A stretch of 64,000 bases of DNA from an uncultured Flavobacterium sp. (GCF_963422545.1 NZ_OY730238.1:310001-374000), one strand, 5' to 3'; shown: positions 47,286 to 56,145, counted from the stretch's first letter. Made by a program: numbers and translations. The notes: generated by a model from the letters alone, not told the origin.

Positions 47286-49148
47286 GTGAATTATTTATCT
47301 GTAGAAAATATATCGAAGTCATTTGGCGAAAGAACGCTTTTTGACAATATCTCATTTGGAATCAATAAAGACCAAAAAATTGCTTTTATAGCTAAAAACG
47401 GTTCTGGAAAAACGACTATTATGAGTATTATCAATGGTTTGGAAGAGCCTGATACTGGTCAGGTAGTTTTGAGAAAAGGAATCAGAATGGCTTTTCTTTC
47501 ACAAGACAATAATTTACAAGAGGAGTTAACTATTGAAGAAAGCATTTTTGCTTCAGACAATGAAACGCTTAAAGTAATTGAAGCTTACGAAAAAGCACTT
47601 GAAAATCCAGACGATGAAGAAGCTTATCAAAAAGCTTTTGACGGAATGGACCAGCATAATGCATGGGATTTTGAAACGCAATACAAGCAGATTTTATTCA
47701 AACTAAAACTGGAAGACTTTAAACTGAAAGTAAAAAATCTTTCGGGCGGGCAAAAAAAGCGTCTTTCATTAGCCATTATTTTAATTAATCGTCCTGATTT
47801 ATTGATTCTGGATGAGCCAACCAATCACTTAGATCTTGAAATGATCGAATGGCTGGAAAGTTATTTTGCCAAAGAAAATATTACCTTGTTTATGGTAACG
47901 CACGACCGTTTCTTCCTTGAACGTGTTTGCAATGAAATCATAGAATTAGACAATGGTAAATTATACCAATACAAAGGAAATTACTCTTACTATTTAGAGA
48001 AAAAAGAAGAGAGAATTACCTCTGAAAATGCAAGTGTTGATAAAGCCAAAAACTTATTTGTAAAAGAATTAGAATGGATGCGTCGCCAGCCAAAAGCGAG
48101 AACAACCAAATCTAAATCACGTCAAGATGATTTTTATGTAATTAAAGAAAAAGCACAAAGCCGTCGTCGTGAAAACAAGGTTGAACTTGAAATTAATATG
48201 GAACGTATGGGAAGCAAGATTATCGAGCTTCATAAAATTTCTAAAAAATTCAAAGATCATGTTATTCTTGACAACTTTAGTTTTGATTTTCAACGTGGAG
48301 AACGTATCGGAATTATTGGTAAAAACGGAACAGGAAAATCTACCTTTTTAAATCTACTTACCGGGACAATTCCATTAGACAGCGGACGTGTTGTAAAAGG
48401 TGAAACTATAAAAATTGGTTACTATACGCAAAGCGGAATTAACCCGAAACCAAATCAGCGTGTAATTGATATTATTAAAGAATACGGAGAATTTATTCCA
48501 TTGGCAAAAGGTCGAATGATCTCAGCGTCACAATTGTTAGAACGTTTTCTTTTTGATGCTAAAAAACAATATGATTTTGTAGAAAAATTAAGTGGTGGTG
48601 AATTGAAACGTTTATATTTATGTACGGTCTTAATTCAGAATCCTAACTTTTTGATTCTGGATGAACCTACAAACGACTTAGATATTGTTACATTAAACGT
48701 ATTAGAAAGTTTTCTTTTAGATTATCCAGGTTGTTTATTGGTAGTTTCACACGACCGTTATTTCATGGATAAAATTGTTGATCACTTATTTATCTTTAGA
48801 GGAAAAGGTGAGATCGAAAACTTCCCAGGAAATTATTCTGATTTCAGAGCTTATGAAGACAGTGCTGACGTTGCTCAAAAAGAAGAAAACAAAGCTGAAA
48901 AGAAAGACTGGAAACAAAATAATCCAACAGGAAATCTGACTTTCAACGAGCAAAAAGAATATCAAAAACTGGAAAGAGAAATAAAAGATTTAGAAATAGA
49001 TAAAACTAAAATCGAACAATTATTCTCTGATGGAAAAGTGGCTGATGCTGATATCGAGAAAAAAGCAAATGAATTGCAAAACATTATCAATAAAATAGAT
49101 CAAAAAGAAGAAAGATGGTTTGAACTTTCTGCCAAAATTGAGGGATAA
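47286..49148 (+). CDS. ABC-F family ATPase (Uup-like)
   Basis: Translation-associated ABC-F protein of 620 residues with no membrane domain. Walker A motifs AKNGSGKTT (37-45) and GKNGTGKST (345-353), signatures LSGGQKKR and LSGGELKR, Walker B LILDEPTNHLDL and LILDEPTNDLDI. The linker between the two ATPase domains is basic (RRQPKARTTKSKSRQ). The C-terminal coiled coil (about 545-620) is as in Uup, not EttA. Start codon GTG, chosen by the promoter spacing and the first residues NYLSVENISKSFG. Confidence 0.93.
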   Translation: MNYLSVENISKSFGERTLFDNISFGINKDQKIAFIAKNGSGKTTIMSIINGLEEPDTGQVVLRKGIRMAFLSQDNNLQEELTIEESIFASDNETLKVIEAYEKALENPDDEEAYQKAFDGMDQHNAWDFETQYKQILFKLKLEDFKLKVKNLSGGQKKRLSLAIILINRPDLLILDEPTNHLDLEMIEWLESYFAKENITLFMVTHDRFFLERVCNEIIELDNGKLYQYKGNYSYYLEKKEERITSENASVDKAKNLFVKELEWMRRQPKARTTKSKSRQDDFYVIKEKAQSRRRENKVELEINMERMGSKIIELHKISKKFKDHVILDNFSFDFQRGERIGIIGKNGTGKSTFLNLLTGTIPLDSGRVVKGETIKIGYYTQSGINPKPNQRVIDIIKEYGEFIPLAKGRMISASQLLERFLFDAKKQYDFVEKLSGGELKRLYLCTVLIQNPNFLILDEPTNDLDIVTLNVLESFLLDYPGCLLVVSHDRYFMDKIVDHLFIFRGKGEIENFPGNYSDFRAYEDSADVAQKEENKAEKKDWKQNNPTGNLTFNEQKEYQKLEREIKDLEIDKTKIEQLFSDGKVADADIEKKANELQNIINKIDQKEERWFELSAKIEG

Positions 49149-49157
49149 TATTTTTTA

Positions 49158-49192
49158 GTTTTCAGTCTCAGTAACAGTTTTCAGTTTCACTT
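49158..49192. repeat. Short-word repeat (CAGTTTTCAGTYTC family)
   Basis: TTTTCAGTCTCAGTAACAGTTTTCAGTTTC. The same words flank the four-helix-bundle gene at 49632-49658 and recur at 50265-50291, 52497-52526, 55687-55815, 59569-59592 and 59661-59700. Confidence 0.55.
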
Positions 49193-49261
49193 TGCAAATG
49201 TCATTTTTTTTAAATAAGTAATCTTTTTCTTTCTTTTTAATATCTTTATAAAAAGAAAGAA

Positions 49262-49630
49262 ATGGATTTTAAAGAATTATTAGCTTATAAAAAGTCGTTT
49301 GAACTTGCAATGAAAATATTTGAACTTTCTAAAGATTTTCCAAAAGAAGAAAGATATTCATTAACTGATCAAATAAGACGTTCTTCAAGAAGTGTTTCGG
49401 CAAATATTGCAGAATCATATCGAAAGCGAAGATATGTCAATCATTTTATAAGCAAATTGACGGATAGTGATGCCGAAAATTCAGAAACTAGTGTTTGGCT
49501 AGAATTCTCCCTAAAATGCGAATATATAAATCAAGAAACATTTGACAAGCTTAACATTATAAGTATTGAAATAGGAAAATTAATAAATTACATGATCAAT
49601 AATCCCAATAAATTTGGTTGTAACATTTAA
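49262..49630 (+). CDS. Four-helix-bundle protein (23S rRNA intervening-sequence type)
   Basis: 122-residue all-helical protein of the S23-like family first met in intervening sequences of 23S rRNA genes, with the signature EERYSLTDQIRRSSRSVSAN. There is no rRNA nearby, as is common in Bacteroidota where these proteins stand alone. It is a compact single gene flanked by short-word repeats on both sides. Function unknown. Confidence 0.85.
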   Translation: MDFKELLAYKKSFELAMKIFELSKDFPKEERYSLTDQIRRSSRSVSANIAESYRKRRYVNHFISKLTDSDAENSETSVWLEFSLKCEYINQETFDKLNIISIEIGKLINYMINNPNKFGCNI

Positions 49631-49723
49631 GTATCACAAACTGAGACTGAGACTGTAAACTTTTAAAACATTCTTATATTGTCAATTTTCTTATATTAGC
49701 AAACTTAAAAAAACAAATACCAC

Positions 49724-50197
49724 ATGAAATACCTATTATCTACAATTTTTGTAATGACACTTTTTATTTCTTGTACCAGCGATGCGGGATTAGAAAGAAT
49801 ACCTGAAATCAAAGATTACACTGTTCAAAACGAAAAAGAAATAACAGATTACATCGCTAAGAATAAATTAACCGCGCAAAGAACTTCAAGTGGATTATAT
49901 TACGTAATCAATGAACCTGGAACCGGAACTCAGCCAACTTCAACATCGAATGTAACTGTTGCCTATAAAGGTTATTATACCGACGGGAAAATTTTTGATC
50001 AAAGTAAAGACACAGGAATTTCTTTTGGATTAAATCAGGTAATTAAAGGCTGGACAGAAGGCATTCCTTATTTTAAAGCAGGCGGAAGCGGAATCCTATT
50101 AATACCATCACACTTAGGTTACGGTCCCTTACCTTACAATGGTATTCCCGGAGGATCTGTGCTTATTTTTGATGTTAAGTTACTATCCGTTAACTAA
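49724..50197 (+). CDS. FKBP-type peptidyl-prolyl isomerase lipoprotein
   Basis: Periplasmic FKBP of 157 residues, lipobox LFISC (Cys16). The FKBP domain covers about 50-157, with VTVAYKGYYTDGKIFDQS, GLNQVIKGWTEGIPYF, and GYGPLPYNGIPGGSVLIFDV. Active-site aromatics look conserved. Homologues of this type (GldI) help fold gliding motility proteins, but the window holds no gld gene to support that. A near-consensus box lies upstream. Confidence 0.9.
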   Translation: MKYLLSTIFVMTLFISCTSDAGLERIPEIKDYTVQNEKEITDYIAKNKLTAQRTSSGLYYVINEPGTGTQPTSTSNVTVAYKGYYTDGKIFDQSKDTGISFGLNQVIKGWTEGIPYFKAGGSGILLIPSHLGYGPLPYNGIPGGSVLIFDVKLLSVN

Positions 50198-50213
50198 GAA
50201 ATATCCATTTCAT

Positions 50214-50256
50214 AAAAAAACCACAACAGATATTATTTATCTGTTGTGGTTTTTTA
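50214..50256. terminator. Bidirectional terminator
   Basis: AAAAAAACCACAACAGATA with its complement around a short loop. It lies between the converging FKBP and SDR genes and has A/T tracts on both sides. Confidence 0.85.
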
Positions 50257-50295
50257 TTTTATCTGAAAACTGATACCCGAGACTGAAAACTAATT

Positions 50296-51846
50296 CTACC
50301 ACGGAATCGGATTATAATCTTTAAGGAATTTCCCGCACCAGTGTTTTCCTGTATTTATTCCGTCAAATAAAGGATCCATAACGCGTGCTGCACCATCAAC
50401 AATATCTAATGGAGGTTGAAAATCTTCTAATTCTTGTTTCTTCTTAGCCAATTCAGCAGGATCTTCATCAGTTACCCAACCAGTATCGACTGCATTCATA
50501 AAAATGCCATGTTTTGCCAAAGTTCCTGACGAGGTATGTGTTAACATATTCAAAGCTGCTTTAGCCATATTTGTATGCGGATGGCGATCTTCTTTAAAAA
50601 AGCGATGAAACTTTCCTTCCATAGCCGAAACATTGATAATATGCTTTTTCCCCGTATTATCTTTCTTCATTACTTCCGAAAGTCGGTTACATAACACAAA
50701 AGGTGCAACAGAATTAACCAATTGCACTTCGATCATTTCGGTAGTTTCAATTTGACCTAAACGCAAACGCCAACTGTTTGTTTTCCGTAAATCAACTTGT
50801 TGTAAATCAGCATCGAGTTCACCTTCCGGAAAAACTTCATTTGCAACCAACGCGTTATCAAAAGAATACGGAATTTGAGACAATTGCGCCGAAGCACGCA
50901 AACCAATTCCGGGTTCTGGTCCGTGCCAGGTAACAGGCATATTTTCATTAGAAGAAAATCCAGTTGCCAAAACTTTCAATTCATCCAGACAATTCATATG
51001 ATCTGCCAATAATTCCTGAGCTTGTTTTGGCAAAGCACTTATTGGCAATTGTTCATTCTCCATTAAATGCGAATAAAATCCTGCTGGTCGTCTAACAGTT
51101 TGAGCCGCATTATTAATCAAGATATCCAAACGTTCATACTTTTGCTCTATAAAATTGCAAAAGATTTCAACACTCGGAATATGTCGTAAATCTAAACCAT
51201 GAATTTTCAAGCGATGTCCCCATTCCATGAAATCATCTTCTTTAGCAAAACGCAAAGCCGAATCGACCGGAAAACGAGTTGTAGCAATAACAGTTGCTCC
51301 ACCTCGCAAAAGCATCAAAGTAATATGATAACCAATTTTTAGACGAGAACCGGTAATAATCGCAATTTGCCCTTTTACATCTGCAGTCTGAAAACGTTTG
51401 GCATAATTAAAATCACCACAATCCGTACACATTGTATCATAAAAGTGATGCATTTTAGTAAACTCTGTTTTACAGACATAACAATTTCTTGGAGTTTCAA
51501 GTTCTAATTGCTCTTTATGAGCAAGATCATTAAAAGCCAATAATTTTGGTGCAACAAATATACTTGCTTCTCTTGCATGACGAATTCCGGTTTCTTTTCT
51601 TGCCGTTTTATCTTTCTTTTCTTTTTTGCGTTTTGCAGCTTGCACTCCATCTTTTACCCTTCTTGCAAACTCATCTCTATCAGGTCTTGAAAAAAGCCCC
51701 GCTTCTTTAATTAAAGCAATTCGCTGCTCTTTTGGAATATCAAAAATTTGATCTGTATTGTTGTTTAATTGTGCTAAAACAGCAATGCATTGATTAATCT
51801 CTTCTGAGGTTATTGTATTCTTACTTTCCACTTCTTCCTTCAACAT
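50296..51846 (-). CDS. SDR-family oxidoreductase with zinc-ribbon insert
   Basis: 516-residue cytoplasmic protein. The start at 51846 (MLKEEV) is preferred because a promoter box overlaps the upstream ATG. The first 120 residues are helical and basic; CYVC...CTDC at 122-143 (Cys122, 125, 140, 143) is a zinc ribbon; a Rossmann segment ITGSRLKIGYHI (164-175) follows, then INNAAQTVRRP and SAMEGKF near the C-terminal third. The length exceeds usual SDR proteins of 250 residues. A catalytic Ser-Tyr-Lys order is not obvious. Function unknown. Confidence 0.8.
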   Translation of the reverse strand: MLKEEVESKNTITSEEINQCIAVLAQLNNNTDQIFDIPKEQRIALIKEAGLFSRPDRDEFARRVKDGVQAAKRKKEKKDKTARKETGIRHAREASIFVAPKLLAFNDLAHKEQLELETPRNCYVCKTEFTKMHHFYDTMCTDCGDFNYAKRFQTADVKGQIAIITGSRLKIGYHITLMLLRGGATVIATTRFPVDSALRFAKEDDFMEWGHRLKIHGLDLRHIPSVEIFCNFIEQKYERLDILINNAAQTVRRPAGFYSHLMENEQLPISALPKQAQELLADHMNCLDELKVLATGFSSNENMPVTWHGPEPGIGLRASAQLSQIPYSFDNALVANEVFPEGELDADLQQVDLRKTNSWRLRLGQIETTEMIEVQLVNSVAPFVLCNRLSEVMKKDNTGKKHIINVSAMEGKFHRFFKEDRHPHTNMAKAALNMLTHTSSGTLAKHGIFMNAVDTGWVTDEDPAELAKKKQELEDFQPPLDIVDGAARVMDPLFDGINTGKHWCGKFLKDYNPIPW

Positions 51847-51873
51847 TATAAATAGTACTATTTGCTTAATGGA

Positions 51874-51881
51874 CAAATATA
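51874..51881 (-). promoter_or_regulatory. -7 box (TATATTTG) for the SDR gene
   Basis: Exact TAnnTTTG on the minus strand 28 bases before the ATG at 51846. It would lie inside the frame if translation began at 51876. Confidence 0.65.
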
Positions 51882-51985
51882 GTCTTTTTGAATTCTTAAA
51901 ATCTGAAAGTTAGCACTCAGGAAGAATTGTCTTTTGACTTTCGATAATTATCTTACTATCTTCGCGCCTACTTGTAAACATTTAT

Positions 51986-52777
51986 ATGCTATTTCAAATT
52001 AAATCTTATTTAAAATTCCTTTGGAATTCCAAAAACGAGCATGGAGTACATTCGCCATTTGTTTTCAGTTTATTGACTAAATGTTTCTACGACAAGAAAT
52101 CAAAACCCGAATATTTAGTCTTGAAAAACTATCGGAAATCATTACTCAATAATAAAAATTTTATTGAAGTAACCGATTTTGGTGCTGGTTCAAAAGTTTT
52201 TAAATCGAATCGAAGACAAATTTCTAAAATCGCTTCAACAGCGGGAATTTCGCCAAAACGTGCTGAATTATTATTTCGTGTAACTAATTATTTTCAGCCA
52301 AAAAACATTCTTGAAATTGGAACTTCATTAGGATTAGCAACTTCTGCTCTGGCATTGGGAAATCCTAAAGCAAAAGTAATTACACTTGAAGGTTGTCCGG
52401 AAACGGCAAATCAATGTCAATTGCAATTGCAAAAATTCAATTTCAATAATGTAAATTCTATAATAACAGAATTCGAAAAATATTTTCAAGACATTAAACT
52501 GAGACTGAAAACTGAGACTGAAAACTTTGACCTCATTTACTTTGATGGAAATCATTCTAAAAAAGCAACTTTAGCTTATTTTGAGCTTTTATTACCTACA
52601 GTAACAAATGATTCTGTTTGGATTTTTGATGATATTCACTGGTCTCCTGAAATGGAAGAAGCTTGGGAAATTATAAAAAACCATCCAAAAGTAAAAGTTA
52701 CAATCGATACTTTTCAATGGGGTTTTGTATTTTTTAGATACGAACAGGAAAAAGAGCATTTTGTGATTAGAACCTAG
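51986..52777 (+). CDS. Class I SAM-dependent (O-)methyltransferase
   Basis: Methyltransferase of 263 residues with an SAM-binding motif ILEIGTSLGLATSAL (109-123), the acidic KVITLEGCPE strand and IYFDGNHSKKATL, WIFDDIHWSPEME. The order is close to catechol O-methyltransferase-like small-molecule enzymes and to predicted O-methyltransferases of Bacteroidota. A short-word repeat (52497-52526) lies inside the gene as KLRLKTETENFDL without breaking the frame. Substrate unknown. Confidence 0.85.
   Translation: MLFQIKSYLKFLWNSKNEHGVHSPFVFSLLTKCFYDKKSKPEYLVLKNYRKSLLNNKNFIEVTDFGAGSKVFKSNRRQISKIASTAGISPKRAELLFRVTNYFQPKNILEIGTSLGLATSALALGNPKAKVITLEGCPETANQCQLQLQKFNFNNVNSIITEFEKYFQDIKLRLKTETENFDLIYFDGNHSKKATLAYFELLLPTVTNDSVWIFDDIHWSPEMEEAWEIIKNHPKVKVTIDTFQWGFVFFRYEQEKEHFVIRT
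52497..52526. repeat. Short-word repeat inside the methyltransferase gene
   Basis: Two tandem ACTGAGACTGAAA words (13 bases each) in frame. They are the same words as the intergenic CAGTTTTCAGTCTC repeats. Confidence 0.6.
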
Positions 52778-52819
52778 AGTTCTCTCTTTTTATTTAACAA
52801 ATAAAATCATTCTTTTTTT

Positions 52820-52864
52820 TATCTTTGAAATTCACACTTTTTAGTACAGATAACTTTATCTTTG
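52820..52864 (+). promoter_or_regulatory. Tandem -7 boxes (TATCTTTG twice) for the HTH gene
   Basis: Two exact boxes at 52820-52827 and 52857-52864, 37 bases apart, within a direct repeat TTATCTTTGAA. The second is 26 bases before the ATG. They may be two promoters or a promoter and a regulator site. Confidence 0.55.
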
Positions 52865-52889
52865 AACTTTCAGAAAAACGACACTCATT

Positions 52890-53297
52890 ATGGAACAGAA
52901 AATTCATCAGGGAAGAAACGTAAAACGCTTCAGAGAAATGCTTGGCATAAAACAAGAAGCACTGGCTTATGATTTGGGAGAAAACTGGAACCAGAAGAAA
53001 ATTTCTATACTCGAACAGAAAGAGACAATTGAAGATAATCTGCTTAGACAAATCTCTAATTCTTTGAAAATTCCTGTTGAAGCTTTTCAAAATTTTGATG
53101 AGGAACAAGCAGTGAATGTGATTTCGAATACTTTTGGAGATAATGCTTGCGTTGGGAATCATCCCACTTCTACAGTCAACTTCAATCCTATTGAAGAAGT
53201 AATAAAACTTCATGAAGAAAAAATTGCTTTATTTGAACGTATGTTGAGAGAAAAAGATGAAATGATGGCAAGGCTTGAAAAACTAATTAGCAAATAA
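52890..53297 (+). CDS. XRE-type helix-turn-helix protein
   Basis: 135-residue DNA-binding protein. A Cro/CI-type HTH (about 8-62: GRNVKRFREMLGIKQEALAYDLG) with KISILEQKE, followed by a linker and a C-terminal coiled coil (about 105-135, LHEEKIALFERMLREKDEMMARLEK) likely for dimers. No phage genes adjoin it. The tandem boxes upstream make self-regulation plausible. Confidence 0.88.
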   Translation: MEQKIHQGRNVKRFREMLGIKQEALAYDLGENWNQKKISILEQKETIEDNLLRQISNSLKIPVEAFQNFDEEQAVNVISNTFGDNACVGNHPTSTVNFNPIEEVIKLHEEKIALFERMLREKDEMMARLEKLISK

Positions 53298-53328
53298 ATT
53301 TCAGGATCATCTCACCATTAGAATATAA

Positions 53329-53359
53329 AAAAAGGCGATCATTAACTGATCGCCTTTTT
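53329..53359. terminator. Bidirectional terminator
   Basis: AAAAAGGCGATCA and TGATCGCCTTTTT with a 5-base loop, between the converging HTH gene and lipoprotein gene. Confidence 0.85.
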
Positions 53360-53381
53360 CGTTTAATTCAAAATAACTAAT

Positions 53382-54050
53382 TTATTTTTTAGCCTCCGCA
53401 TTTTCCTCAGATTTTGCTTTCATTCTATTAATTGTATACATTGGAGCAAATTTCAATTTTAAACCAGCAATTTTTCTGTTATCTTTAGATGTAAGACCTT
53501 CTTTTTCAACCGTATTTTTTCGGCTATCAAGTGCTTCATACATCAATTTAATTTCATCCCAGTCTTCACGAGAATATTTATCTTTATTATTCTCTACAGT
53601 ATGAACAAATTGTTGGTAAACACTATGAATATTTTGAGCATTTACCCAAGCAAAACTCATATCATTTCCTATTTTTCCTTCTCCAAATAATGCATTACGC
53701 AATTGTTGTTTTGGACTTGGAGCAGGTAGTGGTGGTGGTGCAACAACGGTGGTCATTTCTTTTTTAAATTCTTCGTATTTTACTTTACTTTTATTTACTT
53801 TTTCGGTTGCACCCGAATTATCTTTAATATCTGCCAATGCTAAATCAGCTTCTTGAGCTTTTTTATCATATTCAGCATCTACCGCTTTCCAATCTGCTTT
53901 TAAATCGTCTGCTTTAACATTTTTAACAGAATCGACGTAAGCTACATAAGAATCGATTGTTTTTTGAGCTTTTTCTTGTTTCTCGTCCTTACACGACGTA
54001 AAAGCCAATGCAATTAATGCAATTCCTGATAATAATTGTATATTTTTCAT
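53382..54050 (-). CDS. Lipoprotein of unknown function (helical, Lys-rich)
   Basis: 222-residue lipoprotein with lipobox FTSC (Cys20). The first half is helical and very rich in Lys, Asp and Ala (VDAEYDKKAQEADLALADIK). A Pro stretch (APPPLPAPSPK, near 125-135) follows, then a second helical half. I think it belongs to the DUF6565-like group but cannot confirm. The gene has its own -7 box and terminator. Confidence 0.7.
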   Translation of the reverse strand: MKNIQLLSGIALIALAFTSCKDEKQEKAQKTIDSYVAYVDSVKNVKADDLKADWKAVDAEYDKKAQEADLALADIKDNSGATEKVNKSKVKYEEFKKEMTTVVAPPPLPAPSPKQQLRNALFGEGKIGNDMSFAWVNAQNIHSVYQQFVHTVENNKDKYSREDWDEIKLMYEALDSRKNTVEKEGLTSKDNRKIAGLKLKFAPMYTINRMKAKSEENAEAKK

Positions 54051-54076
54051 AACTCTGTTTATTTAATATTAGATAT

Positions 54077-54084
54077 CAAATATA
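54077..54084 (-). promoter_or_regulatory. -7 box (TATATTTG) for the 53.4-kb lipoprotein
   Basis: Exact TAnnTTTG on the minus strand 27 bases before the ATG. The rest of the 309-base divergent gap is AT-rich. It holds a near-consensus TACTTTTA before the ABC gene and nothing else. Confidence 0.6.
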
Positions 54085-54359
54085 ACCAAATAAAATAGCT
54101 ATTTATGAATAATTACCAAAATTTTAGCATTTAAAACACTTAAAATTAAAAATATTTCAAAAAATATGGTAATTGTATAAAAATAATACAAAATCATATA
54201 ACAGAATTTTATTTGTTTAAAATATATTTTTTATAGAAATGATAATTTATAGAAAATCACGATTTAAGAAGACAACTTCTGTAACAAAAATCAATTAGAA
54301 ACTACTTATCGTTTATTGAAAAGTGTTTTGTACTTTTAAATCCAAAATTGTAAACCGAA

Positions 54360-55064
54360 ATGGCAAATCCATTAATTAAAATAACAGATATAAAACGAGA
54401 TTTTGTCCTTGGCAATGAAATTGTTTATGTCTTAAAAGGTATAGATTTAAAAATCAATAAAGGCGAATATGTAGCTTTAATGGGGCCTTCTGGTTCCGGA
54501 AAATCGACTTTAATGAACTTGTTAGGTTGTTTGGACACACCAACTTCCGGACATTATATTTTAAATGGAAAAGATGTCAGCCAAATGAAAGATGATGAAT
54601 TGGCAGGAATTCGAAACAAAGAAATCGGATTTGTATTTCAAACCTTTAATCTTTTGCCAAGAACTACAGCTTTAGATAATGTAGCATTGCCAATGATTTA
54701 TGCCGGATATTCAAAAGCAGAACGAACCAAGCGTGCCGAAGAAGTTTTGACGCAGGTAAATCTGGCAGACAGAATGGATCATCAGCCTAATCAGCTTTCG
54801 GGAGGACAACGCCAGCGTGTTGCAATTGCCCGCGCTTTGGTTAACAAACCTTCGATAATTTTGGCCGATGAACCAACAGGAAACCTGGACAGTAAAACTT
54901 CTGTAGAAATTATGAAGCTTTTTGGAGACATTCATGCACTGGGAAACACTGTGATTCTGGTAACTCACGAAGAAGATATTGCAGCTTACGCACATCGTGT
55001 AATTCGTTTAAGAGATGGATTAATTGAAAGTGATACTACAAAACCGGATCACATATTCCTGTAA
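54360..55064 (+). CDS. ABC transporter ATP-binding protein (LolD/MacB type)
   Basis: 234-residue ATPase with Walker A GPSGSGKST (42-50), Q-loop FVFQTFNLLP, signature LSGGQRQRVAIARAL (near 145-160), Walker B ILADEPTGNLD and the H-loop. This belongs to the LolD/MacB/FtsE class that works with FtsX-type permeases for extrusion or lipoprotein sorting. No permease adjoins it, so it is an orphan subunit whose partner is elsewhere. Downstream is the cobalamin adenosyltransferase. Confidence 0.9.
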   Translation: MANPLIKITDIKRDFVLGNEIVYVLKGIDLKINKGEYVALMGPSGSGKSTLMNLLGCLDTPTSGHYILNGKDVSQMKDDELAGIRNKEIGFVFQTFNLLPRTTALDNVALPMIYAGYSKAERTKRAEEVLTQVNLADRMDHQPNQLSGGQRQRVAIARALVNKPSIILADEPTGNLDSKTSVEIMKLFGDIHALGNTVILVTHEEDIAAYAHRVIRLRDGLIESDTTKPDHIFL

Positions 55065-55074
55065 TCTTAAAAAA

Positions 55075-55110
55075 CTTAGCATCTCAGAACCTCAGAACCT
55101 TAGCATCTTA
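55075..55110. repeat. Short-word repeat (TTAGAACCTCAG family)
   Basis: CTTAGCATCTCAGAACCTC, AGAACCTTAGCATC. The words match those at 25541-25624. Confidence 0.5.
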
Positions 55111-55116
55111 AAAAAA

Positions 55117-55686
55117 ATGAAAGTATATACAAAAACAGGAGATAAAGGAACAACAGCTCTTTTTGGCGGTACACGTGTTCCTAAAGATCATATCAGGATT
55201 GACAGTTATGGCACTGTTGACGAATTAAATTCTTATATAGGTTTAATTCGTGATCAGGAAATGAATGCACATTACAAAACCATTTTAATCGAAATTCAGG
55301 ATCGTTTATTTACTGTTGGAGCAATCTTAGCAACTCCGGCAGAAAAAGAAGTCCTAAAAAACGGTGAACTTCGCTTAAAAAATCTCGGAATCATAGAAAC
55401 TGATATAGAATTACTGGAAAATGAAATTGATAAAATGGAAGAAAGTCTTCCGCAAATGACTCATTTTGTTTTACCTGGAGGGCACCCAACTGTGTCACAT
55501 TGTCATATAGCACGTTGTATTTGTCGTCGTGCAGAACGTTTGGCAGTACATTTAAGCCATAATGAACCCGTTCCTGAGATCGCAATCAAGTACTTAAACC
55601 GACTTTCTGACTACCTTTTTGTCTTGGCACGGAAGTTGTCGTCAGACTTGAAAGCGGATGAAGTGAAATGGATACCCAGAAAGTAA
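55117..55686 (+). CDS. PduO-type cob(I)yrinic acid a,c-diamide adenosyltransferase
   Basis: Adenosylates corrinoids to make coenzyme B12, cytoplasmic. I start at 55117 (189 residues); the frame is open further up, but MKVYTKTGDKGTTALFGG is the normal beginning. TKTGDKGTT (4-12), the ATP region, then GGHPTVSHCHIARCICRRAER and NRLSDYLFVLAR are conserved. It may use the cofactor for the radical SAM or other B12 enzyme at 5 kb, but that is only inference. The short-word repeat sits between it and the ABC gene. Confidence 0.93.
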   Translation: MKVYTKTGDKGTTALFGGTRVPKDHIRIDSYGTVDELNSYIGLIRDQEMNAHYKTILIEIQDRLFTVGAILATPAEKEVLKNGELRLKNLGIIETDIELLENEIDKMEESLPQMTHFVLPGGHPTVSHCHIARCICRRAERLAVHLSHNEPVPEIAIKYLNRLSDYLFVLARKLSSDLKADEVKWIPRK

Positions 55687-55815
55687 ACAGTTTACAGTCG
55701 CAGTTACAGTTTTCACGCTGTAAACCGGCACCGAAAACTGAATACTTCAAAAAAGAAGTAAACAGTCACAATTTTCAGTTTTCAGACTGCAAACTGTCAC
55801 CGAAAACTGAATACT
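55687..55815. repeat. Short-word repeat block (CAGTTTTCAGT family)
   Basis: More than 100 bases of the words ACAGTTTTCA, GTTTACAGTC, CCGAAAACTGAA, TAAACCGGCACCG in both orientations, filling the gap before the DUF2795 gene. Confidence 0.6.
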
Positions 55816-55882
55816 AAATAGAGACGTTCTTAAATTTTATTAAAATAAATCAAATTTTACTTGTCTTTTTCAGTAAAAAATT

Positions 55883-55890
55883 TATTTTTG
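55883..55890 (+). promoter_or_regulatory. -7 box (TATTTTTG) for the DUF2795 gene
   Basis: Exact TAnnTTTG 21 bases before the ATG, with TTG at 55861-55863 near -33. Confidence 0.65.
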
Positions 55891-55911
55891 CACAAACTAA
55901 ACAGATAACAG

Positions 55912-56133
55912 ATGTATTGGACATTAGAATTAGCATCTTATTTAAGTGATGCGCCATGGCCTGCTAACAAAGACGAACTTATTGACTACGCTATTAGAGC
56001 TGGTGCTCCATTAGAAGTAGTAGAAAACCTTCAATCAATCGAAGATGAAGGCGAGATATATGAATCAATGGAAGAAATTTGGCCTGATTATCCAACAGAC
56101 GAAGATTATCTTTGGAATGAGGATGAATATTAA
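55912..56133 (+). CDS. DUF2795 protein
   Basis: Small acidic protein of 73 residues, mainly helical, with the DUF2795 signature YWTLELASYLSDAPWPANKDELIDYA. Most of the C terminus is Asp/Glu-rich (EDEGEIYESMEEIWPDYPTDED). In other Bacteroidota it lies just before secA as here, but its role is not known. A terminator lies between it and secA. Confidence 0.82.
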   Translation: MYWTLELASYLSDAPWPANKDELIDYAIRAGAPLEVVENLQSIEDEGEIYESMEEIWPDYPTDEDYLWNEDEY

Positions 56134-56145
56134 AAAATAAACCAA

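Noticed and set aside
49262..49630. The four-helix-bundle gene as evidence of an rRNA operon
   Set aside because: No 23S rRNA sequence is nearby; these proteins often stand alone.
52890..53297. The HTH gene as a sign of a prophage
   Set aside because: There are no phage structural, integrase or lysis genes around it.
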